Source: Magnetococcales bacterium
GTDB taxonomy: Bacteria > Pseudomonadota > Magnetococcia > Magnetococcales > JADGCH01
Length of the DNA stretch: 42,030 nt
NCBI GenBank assembly: GCA_015229115.1
Contig: JADGCH010000019.1
Location: 1 to 42,030, forward strand
Direction: 5' to 3'
Part shown: positions 23,354 through 31,496 of the stretch, piece by piece
Position numbering within the stretch: the first letter of the stretch is position 1
How the letters are laid out: each line of letters begins with the position of its first letter
Translations under genes and position numbers: made by a program
The notes under the pieces: generated by a model
What the model saw: only the letters and a program-made list of their open reading frames with translations
Told to the model about the DNA's origin: nothing
Database searches by the model: none

Positions 23354-25258
23354 GTGGCATCCTCCTCTCGGTCACCGCTGGAACAGATCACTGTCGAGTT
23401 TCTCCGGCGCCATGTGCCCTTTCGCAACATGGCGATTGAGCATGTGTGCTTTCTTGCCGGCAAGCTGAGTCTCTCCTACTACGGCCAACAGGAGGTGATT
23501 GTCGCTCCTGGCGACGGCGTGGCCAGGACACTCTACATCATCAAACAGGGTATGGTGGTCAGTGAGGAGGCCCAGTCCGGTTCATCGGGAGAGGCTACCC
23601 AGTTCACCCAGCTGATGGAGGGAGAGTGCTTTCCATTGGGGGCCTTGCGTGCTGGCCGTCCGGTCTCCTCCGTTTTTCGGGCCGTCGGTGACCTGTTCCT
23701 GTGGCAACTGGATGCCGATGCTCTGGCTCTGCTGCGAGAGAAAAGCGCTCCATTCCGGGATTTTTGCGACCATCCGTTGACCAACATGCTGAAATACGCC
23801 TTCCAGACCATGCAAACTGATTTTTTACTATCGGAAACCGCCATGCTATCGCTGCCGTTGCAGCAGCTGATTCGACGTCAGCCGATCACTTGTACACCGG
23901 AAACAACCGTTGGGGTCGCCATGGATCGCATGCACCAGTCAGGTGTGGGTTGCCTGGCCGTGGTCGATGAGCAGTCTCGTATCCGGGGAATTTTCACGCT
24001 GCATGATGTGCTGGAACGGGTGGCCCTGCCCTGTTGTGCCAGCGACAGACCGGTAAGCGATGTCATGACCTTGCAGCCTCTGACGCTTCCCAGCTGCGCA
24101 CCGGCTCATGAAGCCATCTTGGCCATGGCGCGGCTTGGGGTGCGCCATGTGCTGGTGGTTGATGGGGAGCGACTCTGTGGCGTTGTGACAGAGCGCGACC
24201 TGTTCAGCCTACAACGCATCAGTCTCGGTCAGATTCATGGGGCGATTCAGCATGCCACCGATCTGATCCAGCTGCGACAGATAGGTCAGGATATTGTGCT
24301 ATTGATCAGGAATATGCTGGTGCAAGGGGTGGGTGCCGAGCATGTGACCGAAACTGCATCCCTGCTCAATGAGCAGCTGGCCTGCAGGATCATCCATCTG
24401 GAGCATCAGCGCAGCTTGGAACAGGGCCTGGTTTCACCTCATATGGACTATTGCTGGTTGGCCATGGGCAGCGAGGGACGACGTGAGCTGACCATGCGCA
24501 GCGATCAGGACAATGGCATTCTCTTCACGGTGACCGACGGTATGGATCTGGCCCAGGCCCGTCACCAGCTGACAGCCATGGCCTTGAGGATCAACAATCA
24601 CCTTGATTACTGCGGTTTTCCATTGTGCCATGGCAAAATCATGGCCGGTAATCCCAAATGGTGCCTCACCCTGTCGGAATGGCAGAGCCATTTCAGGCGC
24701 TGGATTGATTATGGCGACCCGGAGTCGCTGTTACAGGCATCGATCTTTTTCGATTTCCGTTCCATCTATGGTCATCATGAACTGGCTGCCAATCTGCGCC
24801 AGTGGCTTACCCAGGCCGCAGTCCATGCGCGCTTTTTACACCAGATGACACTGAACGCCCTGCGTAATCGTCCCCCTCTTGGGATCTTTCGTGATTTTGC
24901 CCTCAACAGTGAGGGAGGCATCGACCTGAAGCTACACGGCATCATGCCTTTTATTGATGCGGCACGCATTTTTGCCCTGGCGGCGGGCCGACCCGAGGTG
25001 GGTACCAAGAGTCGGCTCAGTGCGGTCATGGCGCATGGAAAACTGGATCCAGCCGATGTGGAGTCGTGGACCCATGCCTTCCACTTTCTGCAATGGCTAC
25101 GTTTGCGCCATCAGCTCCAACTAGCCGAGCAGGGGCAAACCCTGAGTCATACCATCCAGCCACAGCGGCTCAATGAGCTGGATCGACGCATCCTGAAGGA
25201 AGTATTGCGTCAGGCGCGCAAGCTGCAGGCCCGCCTTGCCATGGATTTCCAGCCATGA
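23354..25258 (+). CDS. cNMP-binding-like/CBS/DUF294 nucleotidyltransferase protein (copy 2)
   Basis: A 634-residue paralogue of the protein at 21368-23200. It has a cNMP-binding-like N-terminus (about 12-140; EVIVAPGDG, then LYIIKQGMV), a well-preserved CBS pair (about 170-290; GCLAVVDEQSRIRGIFTLHD and HVLVVDGERLCGVVTERD), the nucleotidyltransferase core MGSEGRRELTMRSDQDNGIL (371-390), and the DUF294 C-terminal domain. The start is a GTG at 23354, 12 nt after a strong AAGGAGG. A nearer ATG at 23343 is out of frame and opens only a short reading frame. Its stop overlaps the exonuclease start (ATGA). The family may signal nucleotide or energy state (CBS domains usually bind adenylates) to the linked transporter; that is inference. 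Confidence 0.9.
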   Translation: MASSSRSPLEQITVEFLRRHVPFRNMAIEHVCFLAGKLSLSYYGQQEVIVAPGDGVARTLYIIKQGMVVSEEAQSGSSGEATQFTQLMEGECFPLGALRAGRPVSSVFRAVGDLFLWQLDADALALLREKSAPFRDFCDHPLTNMLKYAFQTMQTDFLLSETAMLSLPLQQLIRRQPITCTPETTVGVAMDRMHQSGVGCLAVVDEQSRIRGIFTLHDVLERVALPCCASDRPVSDVMTLQPLTLPSCAPAHEAILAMARLGVRHVLVVDGERLCGVVTERDLFSLQRISLGQIHGAIQHATDLIQLRQIGQDIVLLIRNMLVQGVGAEHVTETASLLNEQLACRIIHLEHQRSLEQGLVSPHMDYCWLAMGSEGRRELTMRSDQDNGILFTVTDGMDLAQARHQLTAMALRINNHLDYCGFPLCHGKIMAGNPKWCLTLSEWQSHFRRWIDYGDPESLLQASIFFDFRSIYGHHELAANLRQWLTQAAVHARFLHQMTLNALRNRPPLGIFRDFALNSEGGIDLKLHGIMPFIDAARIFALAAGRPEVGTKSRLSAVMAHGKLDPADVESWTHAFHFLQWLRLRHQLQLAEQGQTLSHTIQPQRLNELDRRILKEVLRQARKLQARLAMDFQP

Positions 25259-25920
25259 ATTGGCCAGCCGTGGGTCGGTGGTGGCAGCGATGGTCGGGAC
25301 AGAACACCAGCATCAAAATGCCACTCGGCAGCCAGCGTATGGTCGTGGTCGATGTCGAGACTTCCGGGCCTGACCCAAAGCGGGACAACCTGATTGCCAT
25401 TGGCGCTATGGTGATCCAGCAACTGAGCATCCGTTATAGCGATACCCTGGACGTTGTTGTGCAGCAGGAGGTAGCCAGTTCCAGGGAAAATATCCTGTTT
25501 CATGGTATCGGTGCTGAGGCACAGCTGCAGGGATTGCCACCCAAGGAAGCATTACAGCTGTTGCTGGAATTGATTGGTCACGATCCTCTGGTGGCCTTTC
25601 ATGCCCCTTTTGACCAATTGGTGCTCACTCGAGCCCTGCGCGAGCATCTGCACACCAGGATCGATAATCCCTGGCTGGATCTGTTCAGCATTGCACCTGT
25701 GTTGTACCCACATCGAACCGGACGGCTGCAAAGCCTGGACGATTGGAGCCTTTTTTTCGGTATTCATAACAGTGCCTGCCATAACGCTCTGGCCGATGTC
25801 TTTACAACGGCCCAACTGGGCCTGATTTTATTCAAGGCCGCCATGAAACAGGGCAATCGCAATTTCGCTGATCTGCTGGTACTGGGCCAGAGTCAACGAT
25901 GGTTGTCTGTCAGAGGATAA
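25255..25920 (+). CDS. DEDDh 3'-5' exonuclease (DnaQ-like), intact paralogue
   Basis: A 221-residue exonuclease of the DNA polymerase III epsilon-like family. All five catalytic residues are present: D33 and E35 in VVDVETSGPDP, D120 in VAFHAPFDQLV, and H176 with D181 in CHNALADVFTTAQL. It is preceded by a short basic/aromatic N-terminal tail (MNWPAVGRWWQRW). The ATG overlaps the stop of DUF294 copy 2 by 4 nt. This position, between a DUF294 gene and DUF4212/SSS genes, is a recurrent proteobacterial arrangement. The true substrate is unknown; a role in turning over a nucleotide or short-oligonucleotide signal made by the DUF294 partner would be attractive but is inference. Confidence 0.9.
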   Translation: MNWPAVGRWWQRWSGQNTSIKMPLGSQRMVVVDVETSGPDPKRDNLIAIGAMVIQQLSIRYSDTLDVVVQQEVASSRENILFHGIGAEAQLQGLPPKEALQLLLELIGHDPLVAFHAPFDQLVLTRALREHLHTRIDNPWLDLFSIAPVLYPHRTGRLQSLDDWSLFFGIHNSACHNALADVFTTAQLGLILFKAAMKQGNRNFADLLVLGQSQRWLSVRG

Positions 25921-25927
25921 GGGGGGT

Positions 25928-26215
25928 ATGACGATGGACATAACGGAACGACATCGGGCCTATTGGCGTGACAACAGGGTCCTGACGGTTGTTTTGACCC
26001 TTGTCTGGGCCACCGTCTCTTTTGTTGCTCCCTTTTTTGCCCGTGAGATGAGTGTTGTGACGGTTTTAGGCATGCCGCTCAGCTTTTTTATGTTCTCGTT
26101 GGCATCGTTGCTGATCTACGTCGCCATTACCGGTTATTATGCTTGGAAGACCAACCGGATGGACATTCAGTACGGCGTGAGTGAGGATGAGGAGGATGGC
26201 CATGGGTTGGTTTGA
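25928..26215 (+). CDS. DUF4212 small subunit of a sodium/solute symporter
   Basis: A 95-residue membrane protein with two hydrophobic helices (about residues 18-38 and 50-72). The pattern HRAYWRDN, then WATVSFVAPFFAR, LGMPLSFFMFSLASLLIYV and a short acidic tail (GVSEDEEDGHG) matches the DUF4212 family, which is found directly before VC_2705-type SSS symporters. The ATG at 25928 has a GGGGGG ribosome site next to it; an ATG two codons later is possible. It overlaps the symporter gene by 14 nt. It is likely an accessory subunit in the inner membrane. Confidence 0.92.
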   Translation: MTMDITERHRAYWRDNRVLTVVLTLVWATVSFVAPFFAREMSVVTVLGMPLSFFMFSLASLLIYVAITGYYAWKTNRMDIQYGVSEDEEDGHGLV

Positions 26216-28106
26216 ACGCCATGCCTATTTACAGATCCTGAGACGCTACTTCGCCTGGTATCTGGGTGGTTTTGTGGTGTTTGTGCTGCTGTTGGCCATA
26301 GCCGAACAGTTGGGACTGCCCCATGTCTGGATTGGCTACACCTTCATGCTGTCCACCATTGTGCTCTATGCCGGTGTCGGTGTCATCAGCCGTACCGCTG
26401 ATATCGTTGAATACTACGTGGCAGGACGACGCATCCCGGCCCTGTTTAATGGCATGGCCACCGGGGCTGACTGGATGAGTGCCGCTTCCTTCATCGGCAT
26501 GGCCGGTGCCCTGTACCTGTCAGGATTTGACGGGCTGGCTTTTGTGACCGGCTGGACCGGAGGCTACGTGCTGGTGGCCCTGTTCGTCGCTCCCTATCTG
26601 CGCAAATTTGGCCAATTTACCATTCCGGATTTCCTGGGAGCCCGTTACGAAGGCAATGTGGCCCGTGTGATCGGGGTGATCGCTGTGATTCTGGTCTCTT
26701 TTACCTACGTTGTAGCGCAGATTTACGGGGTAGGTCTTATTTTTAGCCGTTTTCTTGGGCTGGACATGATGGCCGGTATCTTTGCCGGTCTAGCGGGTAT
26801 TCTGGTGTGTTCTTTCCTTGGTGGTATGCGGGCAGTAACTTGGACCCAGGTGGCCCAGTATGTCATCCTGATCGTCGCCTACATGGTTCCTGTGGTGTTA
26901 TTGTCTTGGCGCGTTACCGGAACACCCCTGCCACAGATGGCTTTTGGCAAGGCCTTGCAGGAGGTCACGCAGCAGGAACAGATCATTTTTAACGATACCC
27001 GACAGCAGGACGTCTTGCGCTATTACGCGCAGCAGGCGGCCATGACCGAACAAAAAATGCGCGAGCAGCCTACAGCTGATGAGGCGACCAGGGAGCAGTG
27101 GTCCAAGGAACTGGAGTTTTTTAGCACCAAGTCTAAACCACCCAGGGCCCATGCTACCCCGTTTCAGGGCGAGAGTGAAGCGGCCCGTGACACAGCCCGC
27201 AACAATTATTTAGCCCTGGTCTTTTGCTTGATGGTCGGAACAGCGGCCTTGCCGCATGTCCTGACACGGTATTACACCACCACCAGTGTCAGGGAGACCC
27301 GTGTGTCGGTGTTCTGGTCTATCGTTGCCATTTCATTATTGTATGTTATGGCTCCGACCTTAGCGGTCCTGGCCAAACACATCGTTTACAGCACCCTGAT
27401 TGGATCCCCCATTGCTGAGTTACCGGCTTGGGTCACAGCGTGGGGTCAGGTTGGTCTGATCCATATTGACGATGTCAACCAGGATGGACTACTGCAACTG
27501 GCAGAGCTGACCATTGATCCAGATGTGATTGTGCTGGCTGCACCGGAAATGGCTGGGTTGCCCTATGTTGTGTCCGGATTAGTAGCAGCAGGGGGGCTGG
27601 CCGCAGCGCTTTCGACAGCCGACGGGCTGTTGCTGACCATTGCCAATGCCTTATCCCATGACGTCTATTTCAAAATGATCAACCCATCCGCTTCAACTTC
27701 ACACCGTATCACCCTATCGAAAACGATGTTACTTTTGGTCGCTGTTGTGGCAGCCTACGTGGCGTCACTCAAGCCTGGACAGATCCTTTCCATGGTGGCA
27801 TGGGCCTTTTCCATTGCTTCCTCGGTGTTTTTTCCAGCCTTGACCCTGGGTATTTTCTGGCAACGGGCCAACAAGTGGGGAGCTGTAACCGGTATGCTGG
27901 TAGGAATGGCCGTTACCCTGTACTATCTGGTGAGCACCCGATTTTACGGTATGAGCCTGTGGTTTGGCATCCAGGATACCGCTGCCGGCCTGTTCGGAGT
28001 GCCGGCCGGTTTTCTGACGATTGTGCTGGTGAGTCTGGTGACCCCGCTACCCAGTCGGAAAGTGATGGATCTGATCCATTACGTGCGCTACCCAAAATTG
28101 ACATGA
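26202..28106 (+). CDS. Sodium:solute symporter (SSS family, VC_2705 type)
   Basis: A 634-residue SSS permease with more than a dozen hydrophobic segments. Family features: YYVAGRRIPALFNGMATGADWMSAA near the N-terminus, TIPDFLGARYEG, and LAAALSTADGLLLTIANALSHD toward the C-terminus. Organic acids such as acetate or lactate are known substrates of relatives, but the substrate here is unproven. A hydrophilic insertion (about residues 255-330) has many Gln/Glu. Another loop holds D424-V-N-Q-D-G-L-L-Q-L-A-E435, an EF-hand-like calcium loop. I chose the ATG at 26202 because GGAGG (26191-26195) lies 6 nt upstream; ATG at 26196 is too close. The 3' end overlaps the convergent GGDEF gene by 19 bp. Confidence 0.93.
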   Translation: MGWFERHAYLQILRRYFAWYLGGFVVFVLLLAIAEQLGLPHVWIGYTFMLSTIVLYAGVGVISRTADIVEYYVAGRRIPALFNGMATGADWMSAASFIGMAGALYLSGFDGLAFVTGWTGGYVLVALFVAPYLRKFGQFTIPDFLGARYEGNVARVIGVIAVILVSFTYVVAQIYGVGLIFSRFLGLDMMAGIFAGLAGILVCSFLGGMRAVTWTQVAQYVILIVAYMVPVVLLSWRVTGTPLPQMAFGKALQEVTQQEQIIFNDTRQQDVLRYYAQQAAMTEQKMREQPTADEATREQWSKELEFFSTKSKPPRAHATPFQGESEAARDTARNNYLALVFCLMVGTAALPHVLTRYYTTTSVRETRVSVFWSIVAISLLYVMAPTLAVLAKHIVYSTLIGSPIAELPAWVTAWGQVGLIHIDDVNQDGLLQLAELTIDPDVIVLAAPEMAGLPYVVSGLVAAGGLAAALSTADGLLLTIANALSHDVYFKMINPSASTSHRITLSKTMLLLVAVVAAYVASLKPGQILSMVAWAFSIASSVFFPALTLGIFWQRANKWGAVTGMLVGMAVTLYYLVSTRFYGMSLWFGIQDTAAGLFGVPAGFLTIVLVSLVTPLPSRKVMDLIHYVRYPKLT

Positions 28107-29068
28107 GGCGCCACACAGACGCGGTTACGTCCTTCATGCTTGGCTTGATAGAGGGCTTGGTCAGCACTGGAAAGCAGCTGCATGGGGGTGATCTCCGAAC
28201 CCGGTGTCATGATGGACAGACCCAGGGAAATGGTGATGGAGGGTAGCGCCGTGCCATCGGTCATGGAAATGGACATGTTCTGCACCGCCAACCGCAGCCG
28301 TTCGGCAACATTCTGTCCTTCGGCCAGATCAGACCCTGGCAGGATCACCACCATCTCTTCTCCGCCGTAGCGGGCGGCGGCATCGCCTGGACGTAAATGG
28401 CGCGTCATCATTTTGGCTAGGGCGCTGAGGGCACAATCTCCCCCTAGATGGCCCTGGGTGTCGTTGTACTGCTTAAACCGGTCAATGTCGATCAGAATCA
28501 GAGCCAGATATTGCTGGTTGCGGTGACAGCGCAGCATCATGCGCACCAGATACTCATCCAGCCAGCGCCGGTTATAAAGGCTGGTCAGCGAATCCACCAT
28601 GGCATATTGTTCCAGCAACGTCTCGCGTTTGATGCTTTCGGTAACAATTTCGTTGGTGGCACGGACACGGCGGGACAGCACATAGAGCAGGTTGCGGGCC
28701 ACGTAGTGCGACACGGCAATCATGCGCCAGATGGTGTTACGCGGAATCACCAGTAGGCGGCAGTGACTTTCGGCCATGACGTAGGCCGATGCCGCTTCGT
28801 TGTCAATCATGGACATCTCGCCGACGCAGGCCCCGACCGTTAAACGAATGATAGCAGGCGAGTTAGGCGAGATCAGGTGGATGCGCAGTACACCAGACAG
28901 AATAGCGTAGACGTGGGTATTGTCATTTTCCGGTGCAATCAAGGTCTCTTCTGGTTCAAGCTGATGGAAGAAACACTCTTCCAGAAGATGCTCGATCGCT
29001 GTATGATCTACGCCACGAAACAGGTGGATCGATTCGAATTCCGGTTGGGTCAGCGTCGAGTAGGTCAT
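28088..29068 (-). CDS. Diguanylate cyclase with cNMP-binding-like sensor domain
   Basis: A 326-residue cytoplasmic protein. Residues about 10-135 form a cyclic-nucleotide-binding-like domain (VYAILSGVLRIHL, then GACVGEMSMIDNEAASAYV). A short helix leads to the GGDEF domain (about 155-320): DSLTSLYNRRWLDEYL, LALILIDIDRFKQYND, and the active site RYGGEEMV (GGEE at 235-238). The inhibitory c-di-GMP site RPGD is at 226-229, five residues before the active site, as in feedback-inhibited cyclases. Met replaces the usual Phe after GGEE. It likely makes c-di-GMP, which the HD-GYP proteins of the neighbouring operon could break down. It is divergent from the Sel1 gene across 98 bp. Confidence 0.93.
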   Translation of the reverse strand: MTYSTLTQPEFESIHLFRGVDHTAIEHLLEECFFHQLEPEETLIAPENDNTHVYAILSGVLRIHLISPNSPAIIRLTVGACVGEMSMIDNEAASAYVMAESHCRLLVIPRNTIWRMIAVSHYVARNLLYVLSRRVRATNEIVTESIKRETLLEQYAMVDSLTSLYNRRWLDEYLVRMMLRCHRNQQYLALILIDIDRFKQYNDTQGHLGGDCALSALAKMMTRHLRPGDAAARYGGEEMVVILPGSDLAEGQNVAERLRLAVQNMSISMTDGTALPSITISLGLSIMTPGSEITPMQLLSSADQALYQAKHEGRNRVCVAPHVNFG

Positions 29069-29166
29069 GACCGATGCAACTCCGTCTTGAATGATTGATA
29101 ATCAACGTTTTAAGCAATTTTTGGTAAGCAATAACCGTACCATAAAAAGGGATTCTTAGGCAGACC

Positions 29167-30408
29167 ATGGAACGCTGGACACCTGACAATAGCAATCAGA
29201 GAGCTCTGACCTCCTTGCGTATGCAGCGAATGGTCAATCGTTGGCGCCACCATCCGGTCCAGGCCATGCAGATCCGGGTTCTGCAGACAGCAGAAGGCTC
29301 CGGCAAACCGCTCTATCTCGGCACGGTTTATGACGACCGGTCACCTCTGTCTCGTGGTGAACAAGCCCATGGTGAGACGGTGGCCCATAGCGAAACAGTA
29401 GCCTGGTATCAGCAGATGACCAATCCTACCAATCCTTTGACACAGTTCCATCTAGGGATGCTGTATGAAGAGGAGCAGGTTCCTGCAGCAGCTTTGCACT
29501 GGTATCGTCAGGCGGCCGAGCAAGGCTATGCCGAGGCGCAGTTTCGGCTTGGATTGCTCTACAGCGAGGGCCAGGGCGTTGAGGCCGATGCCAGTGAGGC
29601 GGTGCGTTGGTATCGCTTGGCAGCCAACCAGGGTCATGCCATAGCCCAGTTCAATCTGGGTGTTCTGTACGAAGAGGGGCGTGGCGTTGAACGTAATGTT
29701 CTGCAGGCGTTACGCTGGTTCATGAAGGCATCGCAGCAGGGCGATCGGGAGGCTCAGTACAGCGTCGGCATGATCTATGACCGCGGCCAGGGGGGGATCG
29801 CTCAGGATCTGAAAGAGGCGGCTTACTGGTACTATCAGGCGGCTGAGCAGGGACATGCCGTGGCTCAGTTCAATCTGGCTTCCATGTACCACAATGGCAA
29901 TGGCGTAACCAAAAACATGATCCTGGCGGTCAGGTTTTACCGCATGGCAGCGGAGCAGGGCGATGCGACCGCCCAGTTTCATATGGGCGTGGTGTTTGAA
30001 GGTGGGCTGGGGGTGCCACAAAACTTTGCCGAGGCGGTGCGCTGGTATCTGATGGCAGCCAAGCAGGGCTATCGTCCGGCCCAGCAGAATGTTGGCGTGC
30101 TGTTTTTGCGCAATGTCAGCGGTGTGCCGGTGGATTACGACCAAGCTTTTTACTGGACCAAACAGGCCGCTGAGCGTGGCTACGTGACGGCACAGGTCAA
30201 CATGGGCATTATGTGTCAGCATGGTCACGGCACGCCCAGAAATCTGATCTTGTCTCACATGTGGTACAATCTGGCTGCCGGTGCCGAGAACGCTTCAGGA
30301 GTCAAGGGCCGCGACGACTTGGCCAACGTTATGACCAAGGACCAGATCGCTATCGCCCAGCAAATGGCGCTGGAGTTCAAGCCGATTCAGGATGAGTTAC
30401 CAGAATAA
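29167..30408 (+). CDS. Sel1-repeat (tetratricopeptide-like) protein
   Basis: A 413-residue protein built from about eight Sel1-like repeats of about 36 residues (residues about 90-395). Each has the pattern AxxQFxLGxLYxxGxGVxxDxxEAxxWYxxAAxQG, for example AQFRLGLLYSEGQGVEADAS and AQFNLGVLYEEGRGV. Residues 1-85 are a non-repeat N-terminus. No signal peptide is seen, so it is probably a cytoplasmic scaffold. Repeats this regular suggest protein-protein contact, often with signalling or envelope partners. The start is the ATG at 29167 with AGG 6 nt upstream. Neighbours are a divergent diguanylate cyclase and, tail to tail, the HD-GYP operon, so a signalling role is plausible but unproven. Confidence 0.92.
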   Translation: MERWTPDNSNQRALTSLRMQRMVNRWRHHPVQAMQIRVLQTAEGSGKPLYLGTVYDDRSPLSRGEQAHGETVAHSETVAWYQQMTNPTNPLTQFHLGMLYEEEQVPAAALHWYRQAAEQGYAEAQFRLGLLYSEGQGVEADASEAVRWYRLAANQGHAIAQFNLGVLYEEGRGVERNVLQALRWFMKASQQGDREAQYSVGMIYDRGQGGIAQDLKEAAYWYYQAAEQGHAVAQFNLASMYHNGNGVTKNMILAVRFYRMAAEQGDATAQFHMGVVFEGGLGVPQNFAEAVRWYLMAAKQGYRPAQQNVGVLFLRNVSGVPVDYDQAFYWTKQAAERGYVTAQVNMGIMCQHGHGTPRNLILSHMWYNLAAGAENASGVKGRDDLANVMTKDQIAIAQQMALEFKPIQDELPE

Positions 30409-30451
30409 TTTTCTGATCGGTCTTATTGATTGACCGTAGGATGTTAAAGCA

Positions 30452-31471
30452 TTATAGACGCGCACCAACACGAAGATCATCGAATAATTTGTGGCTTTCG
30501 CTCTTGTTTTCACTGACCGCATCGATCAGTAATGTTACCAATGCCGGATCATGGTGCTGTTGGTCAGCGGCAAAGTGATGGATAATATTCCTGATATTGG
30601 CACCACATAATTGCAGCGTGTCGTAACTGGTGGCCAAATGCAACAGTTGCGCACCCAGCACCACTGCCGGGCGCGTGTTGACGTCATCATGAAATGGTGC
30701 GCTTGGGGGGTGTAGCTGTGTTTCTATCATCCTGGCCACCTCTTCCAAACGGGGGATCCTCGCTACCAATTTGGCCGAGAGTTCCGGGTAGGCGTCATAA
30801 TGGGCTTGATCCTCAACACCATCCCGAACCCCATAGTGGATCTTTTTTAATACACTGGGTGACATAGAGACACACCCCAATTGTGACAACATGGCCGCCA
30901 GATCAAACTGCCATTTATCGGAACGGTCAATCTTTTTGCTCATCTCCCGAATAAGCTGGCGCATGCGTGCGGCTCTGCCGAGCGCTACCGGGCTGGCCAT
31001 GCCAAGAACTTCGGTCATCACGCTAACGGCACCGGAAAGGGTCTGTGTTAGCAGGCTCTGAATATGACGACGTGCCTCACGCAATTCAAGGTGAGTTTTG
31101 ACTCGCGCTCTCAGAATAGGGGGAGAAATCGGTTTGGTGATGTAATCGACGCCCCCAACCGCAAAACCAGTTTTCTCATCGCGCACGGATCCCAAAGCCG
31201 TGACAAAAATAACCGGTATACCCGCCGTCTCTGAATGAGCCTGAATACGCCTGCAAGCCTCAAACCCGTCCATAACAGGCATCTCTACATCCATTAAAAT
31301 CAAATCAGGCTGGTGTTTAGCCGCCAACTTTACTGCTGATTCACCATTCTGAGCGATTTTGATTTGGTAAAGTTCGCGCAGATTCGCTGCCAGCACGTCC
31401 AGGTTTTCTGCTACATCATCCACCACCAGTAAGGTGGCTTGGGAGGTCGTCCTCTCGTTATCGCTATTCAT
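30452..31471 (-). CDS. Response regulator with degenerate HD output domain
   Basis: A 339-residue protein. The receiver (about 13-130) is intact: VVDDV, acceptor D61 in LILMDVEMPVMDG, and Lys in DYITKPISPP. The C-terminal part (about 145-320) lines up with HD-GYP domains, but the metal ligands are missing: where its neighbour has MHDIGK this reads LSQLGC (residues 195-200), and HHEKWDGSGYP has become ETQLHPPSAP. It should not hydrolyse c-di-GMP; a regulatory or binding role is likely. I chose the ATG at 31471 because GGAG lies 9 nt upstream and the extra 21 codons lack a ribosome site. It is last in the five-gene operon, 25 nt after the canonical HD-GYP gene. Confidence 0.85.
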   Translation of the reverse strand: MNSDNERTTSQATLLVVDDVAENLDVLAANLRELYQIKIAQNGESAVKLAAKHQPDLILMDVEMPVMDGFEACRRIQAHSETAGIPVIFVTALGSVRDEKTGFAVGGVDYITKPISPPILRARVKTHLELREARRHIQSLLTQTLSGAVSVMTEVLGMASPVALGRAARMRQLIREMSKKIDRSDKWQFDLAAMLSQLGCVSMSPSVLKKIHYGVRDGVEDQAHYDAYPELSAKLVARIPRLEEVARMIETQLHPPSAPFHDDVNTRPAVVLGAQLLHLATSYDTLQLCGANIRNIIHHFAADQQHHDPALVTLLIDAVSENKSESHKLFDDLRVGARL

Positions 31472-31496
31472 ACAACAATCTCCAGACAGAAAATAT

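Noticed and set aside
29095-29105. TTGATAATCAA palindrome between the GGDEF and Sel1 genes, resembling an FNR half-site pair
   Set aside because: FNR sites need four bases between the TTGAT and ATCAA arms; here there is one. No other support.
30409-30451. CGGTC/GACCG hairpin between the convergent Sel1 and HD genes as a terminator
   Set aside because: The stem is only 5 bp with a 9-nt loop and no T-run on either side; too weak to call.
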